This document shows, piece after piece, positions 27,095 through 36,853 of a DNA stretch of 64,000 bases (positions are counted from its first letter, which is position 1; every line of letters begins with the position of its first letter). The translations under genes were made by a program, and so were the position numbers. The notes under the pieces are model-generated. The model made no database searches, had not been told where the DNA came from, and saw only the letters and a list, made by a program, of their open reading frames with translations. The DNA lies in contig NZ_QGGR01000023.1 in NCBI RefSeq assembly GCF_003148685.1, forward strand, positions 87,849-151,848. The letters run 5' to 3'. Source of the stretch: Actinoplanes xinjiangensis (GTDB lineage Bacteria > Actinomycetota > Actinomycetes > Mycobacteriales > Micromonosporaceae).

Positions 27095-27772
27095 TCAGAC
27101 GCCCGCGATCGACGTGATCCACGCCCGGTTGTAGGCGACGCTGCCGTAGTACTGGCGGCTCGAGCCGTCCGCGGTCGAGGCGACGCCCACCTGGGCGCCG
27201 TTGTAGACCTGCGGTCCACCCGAGTCGCCCCGCCAGGCGTTGCCGTTGATCCGGGTGCTGCCGATCGCCCGGCCGCCGTAGGCGTCGGTCTGGTTGGTCG
27301 AGGTGACCTGCACCGTGGCGGTCTTAAGGGTCGGTGACGCCCCGCAGCCGGAGTAGCAGGTCATGCCCCAGCCGTAGATGCTGTTGGACGAGCCGACCGG
27401 CGGGTACGCGCTGGACAGCGGCATGTACGAGGTGCTGACCGAGCTGCTCAGGCGCAGCAGCGCCAGGTCGTAGCGGCTCGACGAGGACGCGACGGTGCGG
27501 GTGACACCGCCGGAGGCGTAGTTGACGCTGCCGACCCGTACCGACATGGTCCCGCTGACGCAGTGCCGGGCGGTGAGCACGTAGTTGGCCGAGATGATCG
27601 TGCCGGAGCAGGTGAAGCTGCCGTTGCTGAAGACCGCGGCGGCCCATGGCGCGGAGGAGACGGTGCCACCTCCGATGATGTTCGGGGTGACGGGCTCGTC
27701 GGCGTAGGCGGCGGTGGGGGCGAGCATGGCCGTGACCGCGCCGGCGAGGGCGGCCAGGAGTCGAATGCGCAC
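27095..27772 (-). CDS. Secreted trypsin-like serine protease (S1 family)
   Basis: A 225-aa exported protease. Signal peptide MRIRLLAALAGAVTAMLAPTAAYA (split: MRIRLLAALAGAVTAML and APTAAYA), then a short propeptide and the mature N-terminus IIGGG at residue 32. Catalytic triad: His in VLTARHCVSG near 70, Asp in SRYDLALLRL near 103, Ser in AWRGDSGGPQVY near 184. Three Cys pairs fit disulfides (CSGTI/HC, CYSGC). The residue before the catalytic region and the pocket suggest broad trypsin/SGT-like specificity, not decided here. GTG start with AAGGAG 10 nt upstream. Small secreted S1 proteases are common in Streptomyces and Actinoplanes and act in nutrient scavenging. Confidence 0.93.
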   Translation of the reverse strand: MRIRLLAALAGAVTAMLAPTAAYADEPVTPNIIGGGTVSSAPWAAAVFSNGSFTCSGTIISANYVLTARHCVSGTMSVRVGSVNYASGGVTRTVASSSSRYDLALLRLSSSVSTSYMPLSSAYPPVGSSNSIYGWGMTCYSGCGASPTLKTATVQVTSTNQTDAYGGRAIGSTRINGNAWRGDSGGPQVYNGAQVGVASTADGSSRQYYGSVAYNRAWITSIAGV

Positions 27773-28006
27773 GTCGAGATCTCCTTCTGGGGGAAATTAA
27801 TCGATATCGACGAATGCAAACTAAGGCGTGATCGCGGCCGGGCCCAGAGTCCAATTGATACATATCACTGGATGATGGCCCCTGAGGTGAACGCGCAAGC
27901 CCTGCTCAAAGAGGCTCGGATCGGGCTGCCGACACCGGCCCCCGGCTGGTCCACGGGGTCCACCGGGTAGGCTTCGCCTGCTTACACCTATCAGTCAGGA
28001 GTGCCC

Positions 28007-28261
28007 GTGGCTCGCGTCGTGGTCGACGTCATGCTCAAGCCGGAGATCCTGGACCCGCAGGGTCAAGCGGTGGCGAACGCGCTGCCCCGGCTCGGCGTCA
28101 CCGATGTCTCTTCTGTCCGCATCGGCCGCCGGATCGAGATCGATTTCACTGGGGAGCCCGACCTCGACCGGGCCCGTGAGATCGCCGACAAGCTGCTCGC
28201 CAACCCGGTGATCGAGGACTTCGAGATCCGCGTCGAGTCCGCTTCGGCGGAGGTCGCCTGA
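28007..28261 (+). CDS. purS: FGAM synthetase subunit PurS
   Basis: An 84-aa small subunit of formylglycinamidine ribonucleotide synthetase (with PurQ and PurL). It matches the family over its whole length: ARVVVDVMLKPEILDPQGQAV, then NALPRLGVTDVSSVRIGRRI and a C-terminal LLANPVIEDFEI. PurS dimers bridge PurQ and PurL and help ammonia channelling. I start at GTG 28007, because AGGAG (27997-28001) is 5-6 nt upstream and the family begins (M)ARVVVDV; the GTG at 28001 lies inside that ribosome site. purQ follows 2 bp after the stop, and purL overlaps purQ: one tight operon. Confidence 0.96.
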   Translation: MARVVVDVMLKPEILDPQGQAVANALPRLGVTDVSSVRIGRRIEIDFTGEPDLDRAREIADKLLANPVIEDFEIRVESASAEVA

Positions 28262-28263
28262 CC

Positions 28264-28968
28264 ATGCGGATCGGTGTGGTCACCTTCCCGGGCTCGCTCG
28301 ACGACGGGGACGCCGCCCGCGCCGCCCGGATCGCAGGCGCCGAGGCCGTCCGCCTCTGGCACGGCGACCCGGACCTGCACGGCGTCGACGCGGTCGTGCT
28401 CCCCGGCGGATTCTCGTACGGCGACTATCTGCGCTGCGGCGCCATCGCCCGGTTCGCGCCGGTGATGGAGTCCATCATCGATGCGGCGCGGGGCGGTCTG
28501 CCCGTGCTCGGCATCTGCAACGGTTTCCAGGTCCTGTGCGAGGCGCACCTGCTGCCCGGCGCCCTGACCCGGAACCAGCACCTGCACTTCCGTAACCGCG
28601 ACCAGTGGCTCAAGGTCGAGGCGACGAACACCGCCTGGACCAACGACTTCACCCCCGGCCAGGAGATCCTGATCCCGGTGAAGAACGGTGAGGGCTGCTT
28701 CGTCGCCGACACCAGGACGCTCGACGCGCTGGAGGCCGAGGGCCGGGTCATCGCCCGCTACATCAAGGGCAACCCGAACGGCTCGCAGCGCGACATCGCG
28801 GGGATCACCAACGAGGCCGGCAACGTCGTCGGCATCATGCCGCACCCGGAACACGCCGTGGAGGCGCTGACCGGCCCGTCGCTCGACGGCCTCGGCTTCT
28901 TCACCTCCGTCCTGCGGGCCCTGGCGGGCGCGTCCGTGGACAGTCAGCTCGCAGGGGGACAACAGTGA
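28264..28968 (+). CDS. purQ: FGAM synthetase glutaminase subunit PurQ
   Basis: A 234-aa class I glutamine amidotransferase giving ammonia to PurL. Catalytic triad Cys in GLPVLGICNGFQVLCEA (Cys near 86), with His and Glu in the C-terminal GIMPHPEHAVEA near 198-203. Also visible: GVVTFPGSLDDGDAARA at the N-terminus, and VVLPGGFSYGDYLRCGAIA near 45-63 (oxyanion region). ATG 28264 two bp after purS; its stop overlaps purL GTG by 4 nt, which indicates translational coupling. Length typical (220-235 aa). The three-gene purSQL arrangement is the normal split form in Gram-positive bacteria and archaea, as opposed to the single large PurL of Proteobacteria. Confidence 0.97.
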   Translation: MRIGVVTFPGSLDDGDAARAARIAGAEAVRLWHGDPDLHGVDAVVLPGGFSYGDYLRCGAIARFAPVMESIIDAARGGLPVLGICNGFQVLCEAHLLPGALTRNQHLHFRNRDQWLKVEATNTAWTNDFTPGQEILIPVKNGEGCFVADTRTLDALEAEGRVIARYIKGNPNGSQRDIAGITNEAGNVVGIMPHPEHAVEALTGPSLDGLGFFTSVLRALAGASVDSQLAGGQQ

Positions 28969-31439
28969 CCACGCAGGAGAAGCCGAGCGGTTTCGCTGCG
29001 ACCGACGTGCTCGTCAGCGGGTCCGACGGTCCCGACACCGTCGAGCAGGCACAGAAGACCTCGGACGAGCTGCAGCCCTACGCCGAGCTGGGGCTCAAGG
29101 ACGACGAGTACGCCAAGATCCGTGAGATCCTGGGCCGGCGTCCCACCGCGTCCGAGCTGGCGATGTACTCGATCATGTGGAGTGAGCACTGCTCGTACAA
29201 GTCGAGCAAGGTCCACCTCAAGCAGTTCAGTGAGAAGGCGCCGCAGAACAGCCGGATGCTCGCCGGCATCGGCGAGAACGCCGGTGTGGTGCAGATCTCC
29301 GAGAAACTGGCCGTCACCTTCAAGGTCGAGTCGCACAACCACCCCAGCTACGTCGAGCCCTACCAGGGCGCGGCAACCGGCGTCGGCGGCATCGTCCGCG
29401 ACATCCTGGCGATGGGTGCCCGGCCGATCGCGGTGATGGACCCGCTGCGCTTCGGTGCGCACGACCACCCCGACACCGCCCGGGTGCTGCCCGGCGTGGT
29501 CGCCGGCATCGGTGGCTACGGCAACTGCCTGGGCCTGCCCAACATCGGTGGCGAGATCGTCTTCGACCCGTGTTACCAGGGCAACCCGCTGGTCAACGCA
29601 CTGAGCATCGGCGTGCTGCCGGTCGAGCGCCTCCAGAAGAAGGAGGCCACCGGCACCGGCAACATCGTCGTCCTGCTCGGCGCGCGGACCGGCCGGGACG
29701 GTATCGGCGGTGTCTCCGTGCTGGCGTCGGCCACCTTCGACGAGGAGGCCGAGCAGCGCCGCCCGTCGGTGCAGGTCGGCGACCCGTTCATGGAGAAGCT
29801 GCTGATCGAGAGCTGCCTCGAGCTGTACGACGCCGGTCTCGTCTCCGGCATCCAGGACCTCGGCGGCGCGGGCCTCACCTGCGCACTCACCGAGACCGCC
29901 GCGGCGGCCGGCACCGGCATGCGGGTCTGGCTGGAGCGGGTTCCGCTGCGCGAGGCCTCGATGTCACCGACCGAGATCCTGGCCAGCGAGTCGCAGGAGC
30001 GCATGCTTCTGATCGTCACGCCGGAGAACCTGGACGCCGTGCTGAAGGTCGCCGAGAAGTGGGGCGTCTGGGCCACCGCCATCGGCGAGGTCACCGCGGC
30101 CGCGGCCGACGGCACCCCCGGCCGGCTCGTGATCACGTGGAACGACCACGTCGTCGTCGACGTGCCCCCGGGCTCGCTCGCCGACGACGGCCCGGTCTAC
30201 AACCGGCCGATCCGTGAGCCGAACGACGTGATGCTGCTCCAGGCCGACCGGGCCGAGACGCTGCCGCGTCCGTCCACTGGCGACGACCTGCGGGCCACCG
30301 TGCTGCGGATGGCCGCGTCGCCGAACCTGTGCGACAAGACCTGGGTCACCGAGCAGTACGACCGGTATGTGCTGGGCAACACGATCCTGGCCCAGCCGGA
30401 GGACTCCGGCGTGCTCCGGATCGACGAGGAGACCGGCCTCGGCGTGGCTCTGTCCGTCGACGGGAACGGGCGGTTCGCCCGCCTCGACCCGTATGAGGGT
30501 GCGAAGCTCGCGCTCGCCGAGGCGTACCGGAACGTCGCCGTCACCGGTGCCGAGCCGATCGCCGTCTCCGACTGCCTCAACTTCGGCTCGCCCGAGGACC
30601 CGCACGTGATGTGGCAGTTCGCCGAGACCTGTCGCGCTCTCGCCGACGGTTGTCTTGAGCTGGGCACCCCGGTGACCGGTGGCAACGTCAGCTTCTACAA
30701 CCAGACCGGTGCCGCGGCGATCCACCCGACCCCGGTGGTCGGCGTGCTCGGTGTCTTCGACGACGTGGCCCGCCGCATCCCGATGGGCTTCCCGCGGCCG
30801 GCCAAGTCCGGTGGCGACCTGCTCTTCCTGCTCGGCGAGACCCGCGTGGAGCTCTCCGGCTCGGAGTGGGCCTGGGTGACCCACAACCACCTCGGCGGCC
30901 GTCCGCCGAAGGTCGACCTCGCCGCCGAGCAGGCGCTGGGCCGGGTGATGGCGCAGGCCTCGAAGTCCGGTCTGGTCAGCGCGGCGCACGACCTCTCCGA
31001 CGGCGGTCTGGCCCAGGTGCTCGTGGAGAGCACGCTGCGCTACGGCGTCGGCGCGAAGGTGACGGTCCCGGAGGACGGCAACTCGCCGTTCGTCCACCTG
31101 TTCAGCGAGTCGGCGGGCCGTGCCCTGGTCGCCGTGCCGCGCGGGCACGACAAGGCGTTCCTCGCCCTGGCGGCCGAGCACGGCGTGCCGGTCACCCCGC
31201 TGGGTGTCACCTCCGAGGAGGCGGCACTCCAGGTGGAGGGCCAGTTCACGATTCCGCTGGACGAGCTGCGCACGGCGTGGTCGGCGACGTTGCGCGACCT
31301 GTTCGGCGGGGCCGCCGAGCTGGTCGGCCCCGACGCCGGCGAAGAGGAGACCGCACCGGTGACGTCCGGTGAGGTCCGCTCGGTGACGCTGGAGCTGAGC
31401 CCGCAGGCGCCGGGTGGCCCGATCGAACCGCCCGCCTGA
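28965..31439 (+). CDS. purL: FGAM synthetase large subunit PurL
   Basis: An 824-aa ATP-dependent synthetase (step 4: FGAR to FGAM), the small-type PurL used with PurS and PurQ. Motifs: MWSEHCSYKSSK near 67-78, FKVESHNHPSYVEPYQGAATGVGGI (split: FKVESHNHPSYVEPY and QGAATGVGGI) near 123-147, DPLRFG, GYGNC and GGEIVFDPCY near 185-205, and later LVSAAHDLSDGGLAQ near 670. Both halves of the AIRS-type repeat are complete. GTG start inside purQ. It ends with a Pro-rich tail and then a strong bidirectional terminator, which closes the purSQL operon. Confidence 0.97.
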   Translation: MTTQEKPSGFAATDVLVSGSDGPDTVEQAQKTSDELQPYAELGLKDDEYAKIREILGRRPTASELAMYSIMWSEHCSYKSSKVHLKQFSEKAPQNSRMLAGIGENAGVVQISEKLAVTFKVESHNHPSYVEPYQGAATGVGGIVRDILAMGARPIAVMDPLRFGAHDHPDTARVLPGVVAGIGGYGNCLGLPNIGGEIVFDPCYQGNPLVNALSIGVLPVERLQKKEATGTGNIVVLLGARTGRDGIGGVSVLASATFDEEAEQRRPSVQVGDPFMEKLLIESCLELYDAGLVSGIQDLGGAGLTCALTETAAAAGTGMRVWLERVPLREASMSPTEILASESQERMLLIVTPENLDAVLKVAEKWGVWATAIGEVTAAAADGTPGRLVITWNDHVVVDVPPGSLADDGPVYNRPIREPNDVMLLQADRAETLPRPSTGDDLRATVLRMAASPNLCDKTWVTEQYDRYVLGNTILAQPEDSGVLRIDEETGLGVALSVDGNGRFARLDPYEGAKLALAEAYRNVAVTGAEPIAVSDCLNFGSPEDPHVMWQFAETCRALADGCLELGTPVTGGNVSFYNQTGAAAIHPTPVVGVLGVFDDVARRIPMGFPRPAKSGGDLLFLLGETRVELSGSEWAWVTHNHLGGRPPKVDLAAEQALGRVMAQASKSGLVSAAHDLSDGGLAQVLVESTLRYGVGAKVTVPEDGNSPFVHLFSESAGRALVAVPRGHDKAFLALAAEHGVPVTPLGVTSEEAALQVEGQFTIPLDELRTAWSATLRDLFGGAAELVGPDAGEEETAPVTSGEVRSVTLELSPQAPGGPIEPPA

Positions 31440-31451
31440 CAGTCCCGACAA

Positions 31452-31484
31452 GAAAGGCCCCGCGCGATCCGCGCGGGGCCTTTC
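31452..31484. terminator. Strong bidirectional terminator after purL
   Basis: 15-bp perfect stem (GAAAGGCCCCGCGCG, 31452-31466, with 31470-31484), 3-nt loop, A-run on one side and T-rich on the other. It divides the convergent purL and surface-protein genes. Confidence 0.92.
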
Positions 31485-31499
31485 TTCTGTTCCGGTACG

Positions 31500-33290
31500 T
31501 CAGTCGTCCATCCAGTCACGGTGGGGACGCTGCTGGCCGTAGGGGCCGCCACCCTGCTGCGGGGGCTGCGGTTGCGGCTGCTGCGGTGCCGGCGGCTGCT
31601 GCTGCGGGTAGCCATCGGGCTGCTGGTCGTAGCCACCGTAGTTGCCACCCTGCTGCGGGTAGCCGCCCGGCTGCTGGTCATACCCGCCCTGGTCGTAACC
31701 GCCGTAGGTGCCGCCCTGCTGGTCGTATCCGCCCTGCGGTCCGTAGCCGCCGGCGTCCTGACCGTTCCAGCCCTGGTCGTAACCACCCTGGTCATACCCG
31801 GCCTGGTCGTAACCGGCCTGGCCGCCGTAGTTGCCGGCACCGTAGTTTCCACCGCCCTGCTCGGGCTGGTAGAGGCCGGTGTGCTCGTCGTACCGCTGCG
31901 GTGGCGCCTGCGCCTCCGGCTGGTAGAGGTTGGTGTGCTCGTCGTAGTGCTGCTGGCCGCCGTCGTTGTAGCCGCCACCGCCCTGCGCCGCGCCGTAGGC
32001 ACCGCCCTGCTGGCCGTAGGTCTGCGTCGCGCCGTAGCCGCCGCCCTGCGGGTCGTCCCACTGGTTCGCGCCGGCATAGCCGCCACCGGGGGGCAGCGGA
32101 ACACCGTACGGGTCCGGGAACTCGTCCTCGACGGGGGTCCGGTGGATCATCGTGGGGGCGTCGCTGATGCCGCCGCTCATTCCCGCGGGCCGCACGCCCA
32201 TGCCGGCGGCGGGAGCGATCATCGTGGCGTCGGCACCGCGCCCGGCACCGACCGGTGCGGCCACCCGGGTGGCGTCGAAGCCGCCACCGGCCTGCGGCGG
32301 GACCTGACCGATGCCGGTGTCCGCGGCGAGCTCCTCGGCCTTCTTGCGGCGCATCCAGACCAGCACCATGGCGCCGATGCCGGCCGCGACGAGCAGACCG
32401 CCCATGACGATCAGCAGCCAGCTGCTGCCGCCCTCGTCGGAGCTGTTCGCGGCTTGCTGGTTGTCTTCGCCACCGAGGTTGTTGAGGCCGGTGTTGCCCT
32501 CCTCCGGCTCCTCCTCCGTGGTCGTATCGGTCGGCTTGGCCGAGGGCGATGCGCTCGAGGAGGGGGTCGGTGAGGTCGCGACGGCCGTCTTCTTGATCGT
32601 GAGCGGCACCGTCACGGTCCGGCCGGCGGTGCCCTGCACCGTCACGTCGGCGGCCTGGTAACCGGCCTTGGCTGCGGCGATCTGGATGCTGCCGGCCGCG
32701 ATCGGCTGCGCGTCGGACGACGTGAACTGGTAGCCGCCGCTGCCGTCCGTGCTGGTGGAGTAGGTGTGGCCCTGGCTGTCCTTCATGACGACCTGGACAC
32801 CGGACACGCGGTCGCCGCCGTCGTCCTTGATCCGGCCGGAGACCTGCCGCACGGTGGTCGGCGCCTCCGGGCCCTCGACCGTGATGGTCTGGGTGGCCTG
32901 GCCGGACGCGCCATCCGGGTCCTTCGAGACGACGGTGATCGTCATCTCCTGCTTCTGGCCGGCGGCCACGGTCGGCGCCGTCAACGTGGCGTCGTATTTG
33001 CCCGGCTCGCCGCCGATCGTGTCGCTGGGTCCGCAACCGTCTCTGCACCGGCCGGCGCTGGTGGTGACGTCGGTGTCGAACCGGGCGGGTGCAGCCGCGC
33101 CCCCAGGGTTACTTACGGTGTAGGAAATGGTTACAGTAGAGCCCGACGACACCGTACGCTCGCGCACGGAATCGATCGTCACGGTTGGGGCCGCTGCCTG
33201 AGCAGCCGTTGGGATGCCTGCCACCAACCCTGCGACCAGTGCCAGGAACGCACCGGCCTGGGCCGTCCGGGCACGTAGGTGCGTTGTCAC
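31500..33290 (-). CDS. Large single-pass membrane protein: secreted CARDB and carboxypeptidase-regulatory-like domains, Tyr/Gln/Gly-rich cytoplasmic tail
   Basis: About 596 aa from GTG 33290 (upstream codons lack a signal-peptide character). Order: signal peptide with ...LVAGLVAGIPTAAQA; a ~110-residue Ig-type domain starting APTVTIDSV; a carboxypeptidase-regulatory-like beta domain (~150-230) with VSGRIKDDGGDRVSGVQV; a Ser/Thr/Pro and acidic linker; one TM helix WLLIVMGGLLVAAGIGAMVL near 308-328; then a ~265-residue tail. The tail has three Thr sites in similar context (FDATRV, ADATMI, DAPTMI), two YDEHTxLYQPE boxes and then Gly/Tyr/Gln-rich repeats. The layout suggests a surface sensor or structural protein whose tail could be phosphorylated. 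No known family for the tail; function unknown. Confidence 0.72.
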   Translation of the reverse strand: MTTHLRARTAQAGAFLALVAGLVAGIPTAAQAAAPTVTIDSVRERTVSSGSTVTISYTVSNPGGAAAPARFDTDVTTSAGRCRDGCGPSDTIGGEPGKYDATLTAPTVAAGQKQEMTITVVSKDPDGASGQATQTITVEGPEAPTTVRQVSGRIKDDGGDRVSGVQVVMKDSQGHTYSTSTDGSGGYQFTSSDAQPIAAGSIQIAAAKAGYQAADVTVQGTAGRTVTVPLTIKKTAVATSPTPSSSASPSAKPTDTTTEEEPEEGNTGLNNLGGEDNQQAANSSDEGGSSWLLIVMGGLLVAAGIGAMVLVWMRRKKAEELAADTGIGQVPPQAGGGFDATRVAAPVGAGRGADATMIAPAAGMGVRPAGMSGGISDAPTMIHRTPVEDEFPDPYGVPLPPGGGYAGANQWDDPQGGGYGATQTYGQQGGAYGAAQGGGGYNDGGQQHYDEHTNLYQPEAQAPPQRYDEHTGLYQPEQGGGNYGAGNYGGQAGYDQAGYDQGGYDQGWNGQDAGGYGPQGGYDQQGGTYGGYDQGGYDQQPGGYPQQGGNYGGYDQQPDGYPQQQPPAPQQPQPQPPQQGGGPYGQQRPHRDWMDD

Positions 33291-33444
33291 GTCCACCGCC
33301 TTCCGGTCGCGCGGTCCCCGGTTCCTTCGATGTCCGGTGGATCCCACGACGTGTACACCGTCGGCAACTATGCCTTGTCATACGTCACTCGCGCGACCCA
33401 GGGCGGTGTGCCGTTCTCCTCAAGTCGGGTCGTATCGTCCCGAC

Positions 33445-33804
33445 ATGTCTCCTGCGCACAGTAAATCCGAGTCGGTGGCCGAGGCGTTGGATGCGGTGGA
33501 CCGGGGTGTCGAGCCCACCCGCACGGTGCTGCGTGACGCCGTGCGAGCACTGCTGACCGAGTTGTCCTCGCGAGCACCTGGCCGTTCGGTGGAGGTACGA
33601 ATTCCACCTTTCGGCGCGATTCAATGCGTAGCCGGTCCACGGCACACGCGGGGCACACCGCCCAATGTGGTCGAAACGGATCCGCTGACCTGGCTGCTCG
33701 TGGCCACCGGCCGCCTTCCCTGGGGCGACGCGGTGCGTGACGGACGTCTCCGGGCGAGCGGTACGAGGACCGATCTGAGCGACTACCTGCCGCTTCTCGG
33801 CTGA
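33445..33804 (+). CDS. SCP2-like sterol carrier family small protein
   Basis: A 119-aa cytosolic protein. The C-terminal ~75 residues contain VRIPPFGAIQCVAGPRHTRG, TPPNVVETDPLTWLLVATGR and a final LRASGTRTDLSDYLPLLG, which I recognise as an SCP2-related family of small proteins conserved in actinobacteria and found next to purF. Role unknown; the fold suggests a small hydrophobic or acyl ligand. I chose ATG 33445; longer in-frame starts run into the opposite gene's upstream region. Downstream purF follows after 100 bp on the same strand, probably with its own promoter. Confidence 0.8.
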   Translation: MSPAHSKSESVAEALDAVDRGVEPTRTVLRDAVRALLTELSSRAPGRSVEVRIPPFGAIQCVAGPRHTRGTPPNVVETDPLTWLLVATGRLPWGDAVRDGRLRASGTRTDLSDYLPLLG

Positions 33805-33904
33805 TGAGCCCGGGTGCCGTTCCCGTGGGCTCGCGTACACTGGTCGGTCGGACGGACCAGCGAGTTCGCGGTTCGTGCAGACCCCGACATGAGGGAGCGA
33901 GCAG

Positions 33905-35515
33905 GTGCCCCGAGGCGACGGCCTACTGACCGACGATCTCGACCCCCAGGAGCGCGGCCCCCAGGATGCCTGCGGCGTCTTCGGCGTCTGGGCCCCCGAG
34001 GAGGAGGTTGCCAAACTCACCTACTTCGGCCTCTACGCACTGCAGCACCGGGGGCAGGAAGCCGCCGGCATCGCTGTGAGCGACGGGTCCGGCGTGGTGG
34101 TCTACAAGGACATCGGCCTGGTCTCCCAGGTGTTCGACGAGCCGACGCTGGCCAGCCTCCGCGGTCACCTCGCGATCGGCCACGCGCGGTATTCCACGAC
34201 CGGTGGCTCCAACTGGGAGAATGCGCAGCCGACGATCCGGGCCACCCCGGCCGGCACGACGATCGCGCTGGCCCACAACGGCAACCTGGTCAACACGGCC
34301 GAGCTGGCCAAGGAGGTCGCCGACCGCGGCCTGGAGGTGGGCGACTCCACCTCCGACACCGCGCTGGTCACCACGCTGCTGGCCGGCCGTCCCGATCTCT
34401 CGGTCGAGGCCGCCGCGATGGAGCTGCTGCCGACCCTGCGGGGCGCCTTCAGCTTCGTCTTCATGGACGAGCACACCCTCTACGCCGCCCGTGACGCGCA
34501 GGGCGTCCGCCCGCTGGTGCTGGGCCGGATGGAGCGCGGCTGGGTGATCGCCAGCGAGACCGCCGCGCTGGACATCACCGGCGCCAGCTTCGTCCGCGAG
34601 GTCGAGCCCGGCGAGATCATCGCGATCGACGAGCACGGTCTGCGGTCCAGCCGCTTCGCCGCGCCCGAGCCCAAGGGCTGCCTCTTCGAGTATGTGTATC
34701 TCGCCCGCCCGGACACCACGATCGCCGGGCGCAACATCTACTCGGCCCGTGTCGAGGTGGGCCGCAAGCTCGCCAAGGAGCACCCGGTCGAGGCGGACCT
34801 GGTGATCGGCGTGCCCGAGTCGGGCATCCCGGCCGCGATCGGTTACGCGGAGGCCTCCGGTATTCCGTACAGCGCCGGTTTCATGAAGAACGCCTATGTG
34901 GGCCGCACCTTCATCCAGCCGTCGCAGACCATCCGTCAGCTCGGCATCCGGCTGAAGCTGAACCCGTTGCGCGAGGTGGTCCGGGGCAAGCGGATCGTCG
35001 TGATCGACGACTCGATCGTCCGCGGCAACACCCAGCGCGCCCAGATCCGCATGCTGCGTGAGGCCGGCGCGCTCGAGGTGCACGTCCGCATCTCCTCGCC
35101 GCCGGTGAAGTGGCCGTGCTTCTACGGCATCGACTTCGCGACCCGGGCCGAGCTGATCGCCAACGGTCTGGAGATCGACGGGATCCGCCGGTCGATCGGC
35201 GCCGACAGCCTGGGTTATGTGTCGCTCGACAACCTGGTCCAGGCGACCGAGCAGCCGAAATCGCGACTGTGCATGGCCTGCTTCGACGGGGAGTACCCGA
35301 TCGAGCTGCCGGCCGGCGATCTGATCGGCAAGCACGTCCTGGAGGGCGTCGGCCGACGGGCGTCGATGCCGGGTGCCACCCCCGCGGCGGCCTCCGCCGC
35401 CGTCGCCGATCTCGAGAGTGACTACGAGGCTCGCGAGTTCGCGACCGACGACCGCCCGGCATCGGAGCCGCTGGTCGCCAGCCCTGGCGGCGCGACCGCG
35501 CTGCACCACCCGTGA
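33905..35515 (+). CDS. purF: Amidophosphoribosyltransferase (glutamine PRPP amidotransferase)
   Basis: A 536-aa enzyme for the committed step of purine synthesis (PRPP and glutamine to phosphoribosylamine). A ~24-residue propeptide precedes the catalytic Cys in DACGVFGVWAPEEE. The N-terminal nucleophile glutaminase has ALQHRGQEAAGI near 45 and HARYSTTGGSNWENAQP near 97. The PRPP domain has VIGVPESGIPAA near 300 and IVVIDDSIVRGNT near 362. CMACFDGEYP near 457 has the Cys pair of the Fe-S cluster form of Bacillus-type PurF, regulated by oxygen and nucleotides. GTG 33905 start. The propeptide and Fe-S ligands mark the B. subtilis class rather than E. coli class. Confidence 0.97.
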   Translation: MPRGDGLLTDDLDPQERGPQDACGVFGVWAPEEEVAKLTYFGLYALQHRGQEAAGIAVSDGSGVVVYKDIGLVSQVFDEPTLASLRGHLAIGHARYSTTGGSNWENAQPTIRATPAGTTIALAHNGNLVNTAELAKEVADRGLEVGDSTSDTALVTTLLAGRPDLSVEAAAMELLPTLRGAFSFVFMDEHTLYAARDAQGVRPLVLGRMERGWVIASETAALDITGASFVREVEPGEIIAIDEHGLRSSRFAAPEPKGCLFEYVYLARPDTTIAGRNIYSARVEVGRKLAKEHPVEADLVIGVPESGIPAAIGYAEASGIPYSAGFMKNAYVGRTFIQPSQTIRQLGIRLKLNPLREVVRGKRIVVIDDSIVRGNTQRAQIRMLREAGALEVHVRISSPPVKWPCFYGIDFATRAELIANGLEIDGIRRSIGADSLGYVSLDNLVQATEQPKSRLCMACFDGEYPIELPAGDLIGKHVLEGVGRRASMPGATPAAASAAVADLESDYEAREFATDDRPASEPLVASPGGATALHHP

Positions 35516-35552
35516 TTCTTTCAGTTACACAGAACCGCTAAAGGGGAGAACC

Positions 35553-36704
<1,152 letters not shown>

Positions 36705-36853
36705 CCGGAAAGTGCTTCTGGTTGGCAATAGTCCGAACGTGAAATGATCCGCGTGTGTCGATGTCCGGCACATGCGGATCTTTCGCATGGACGGTGGAGC
36801 GCGAGGCCTAGCCTGACCTGAGTCACGAGTACCGGACGGGAAGGTGCGGGGAC

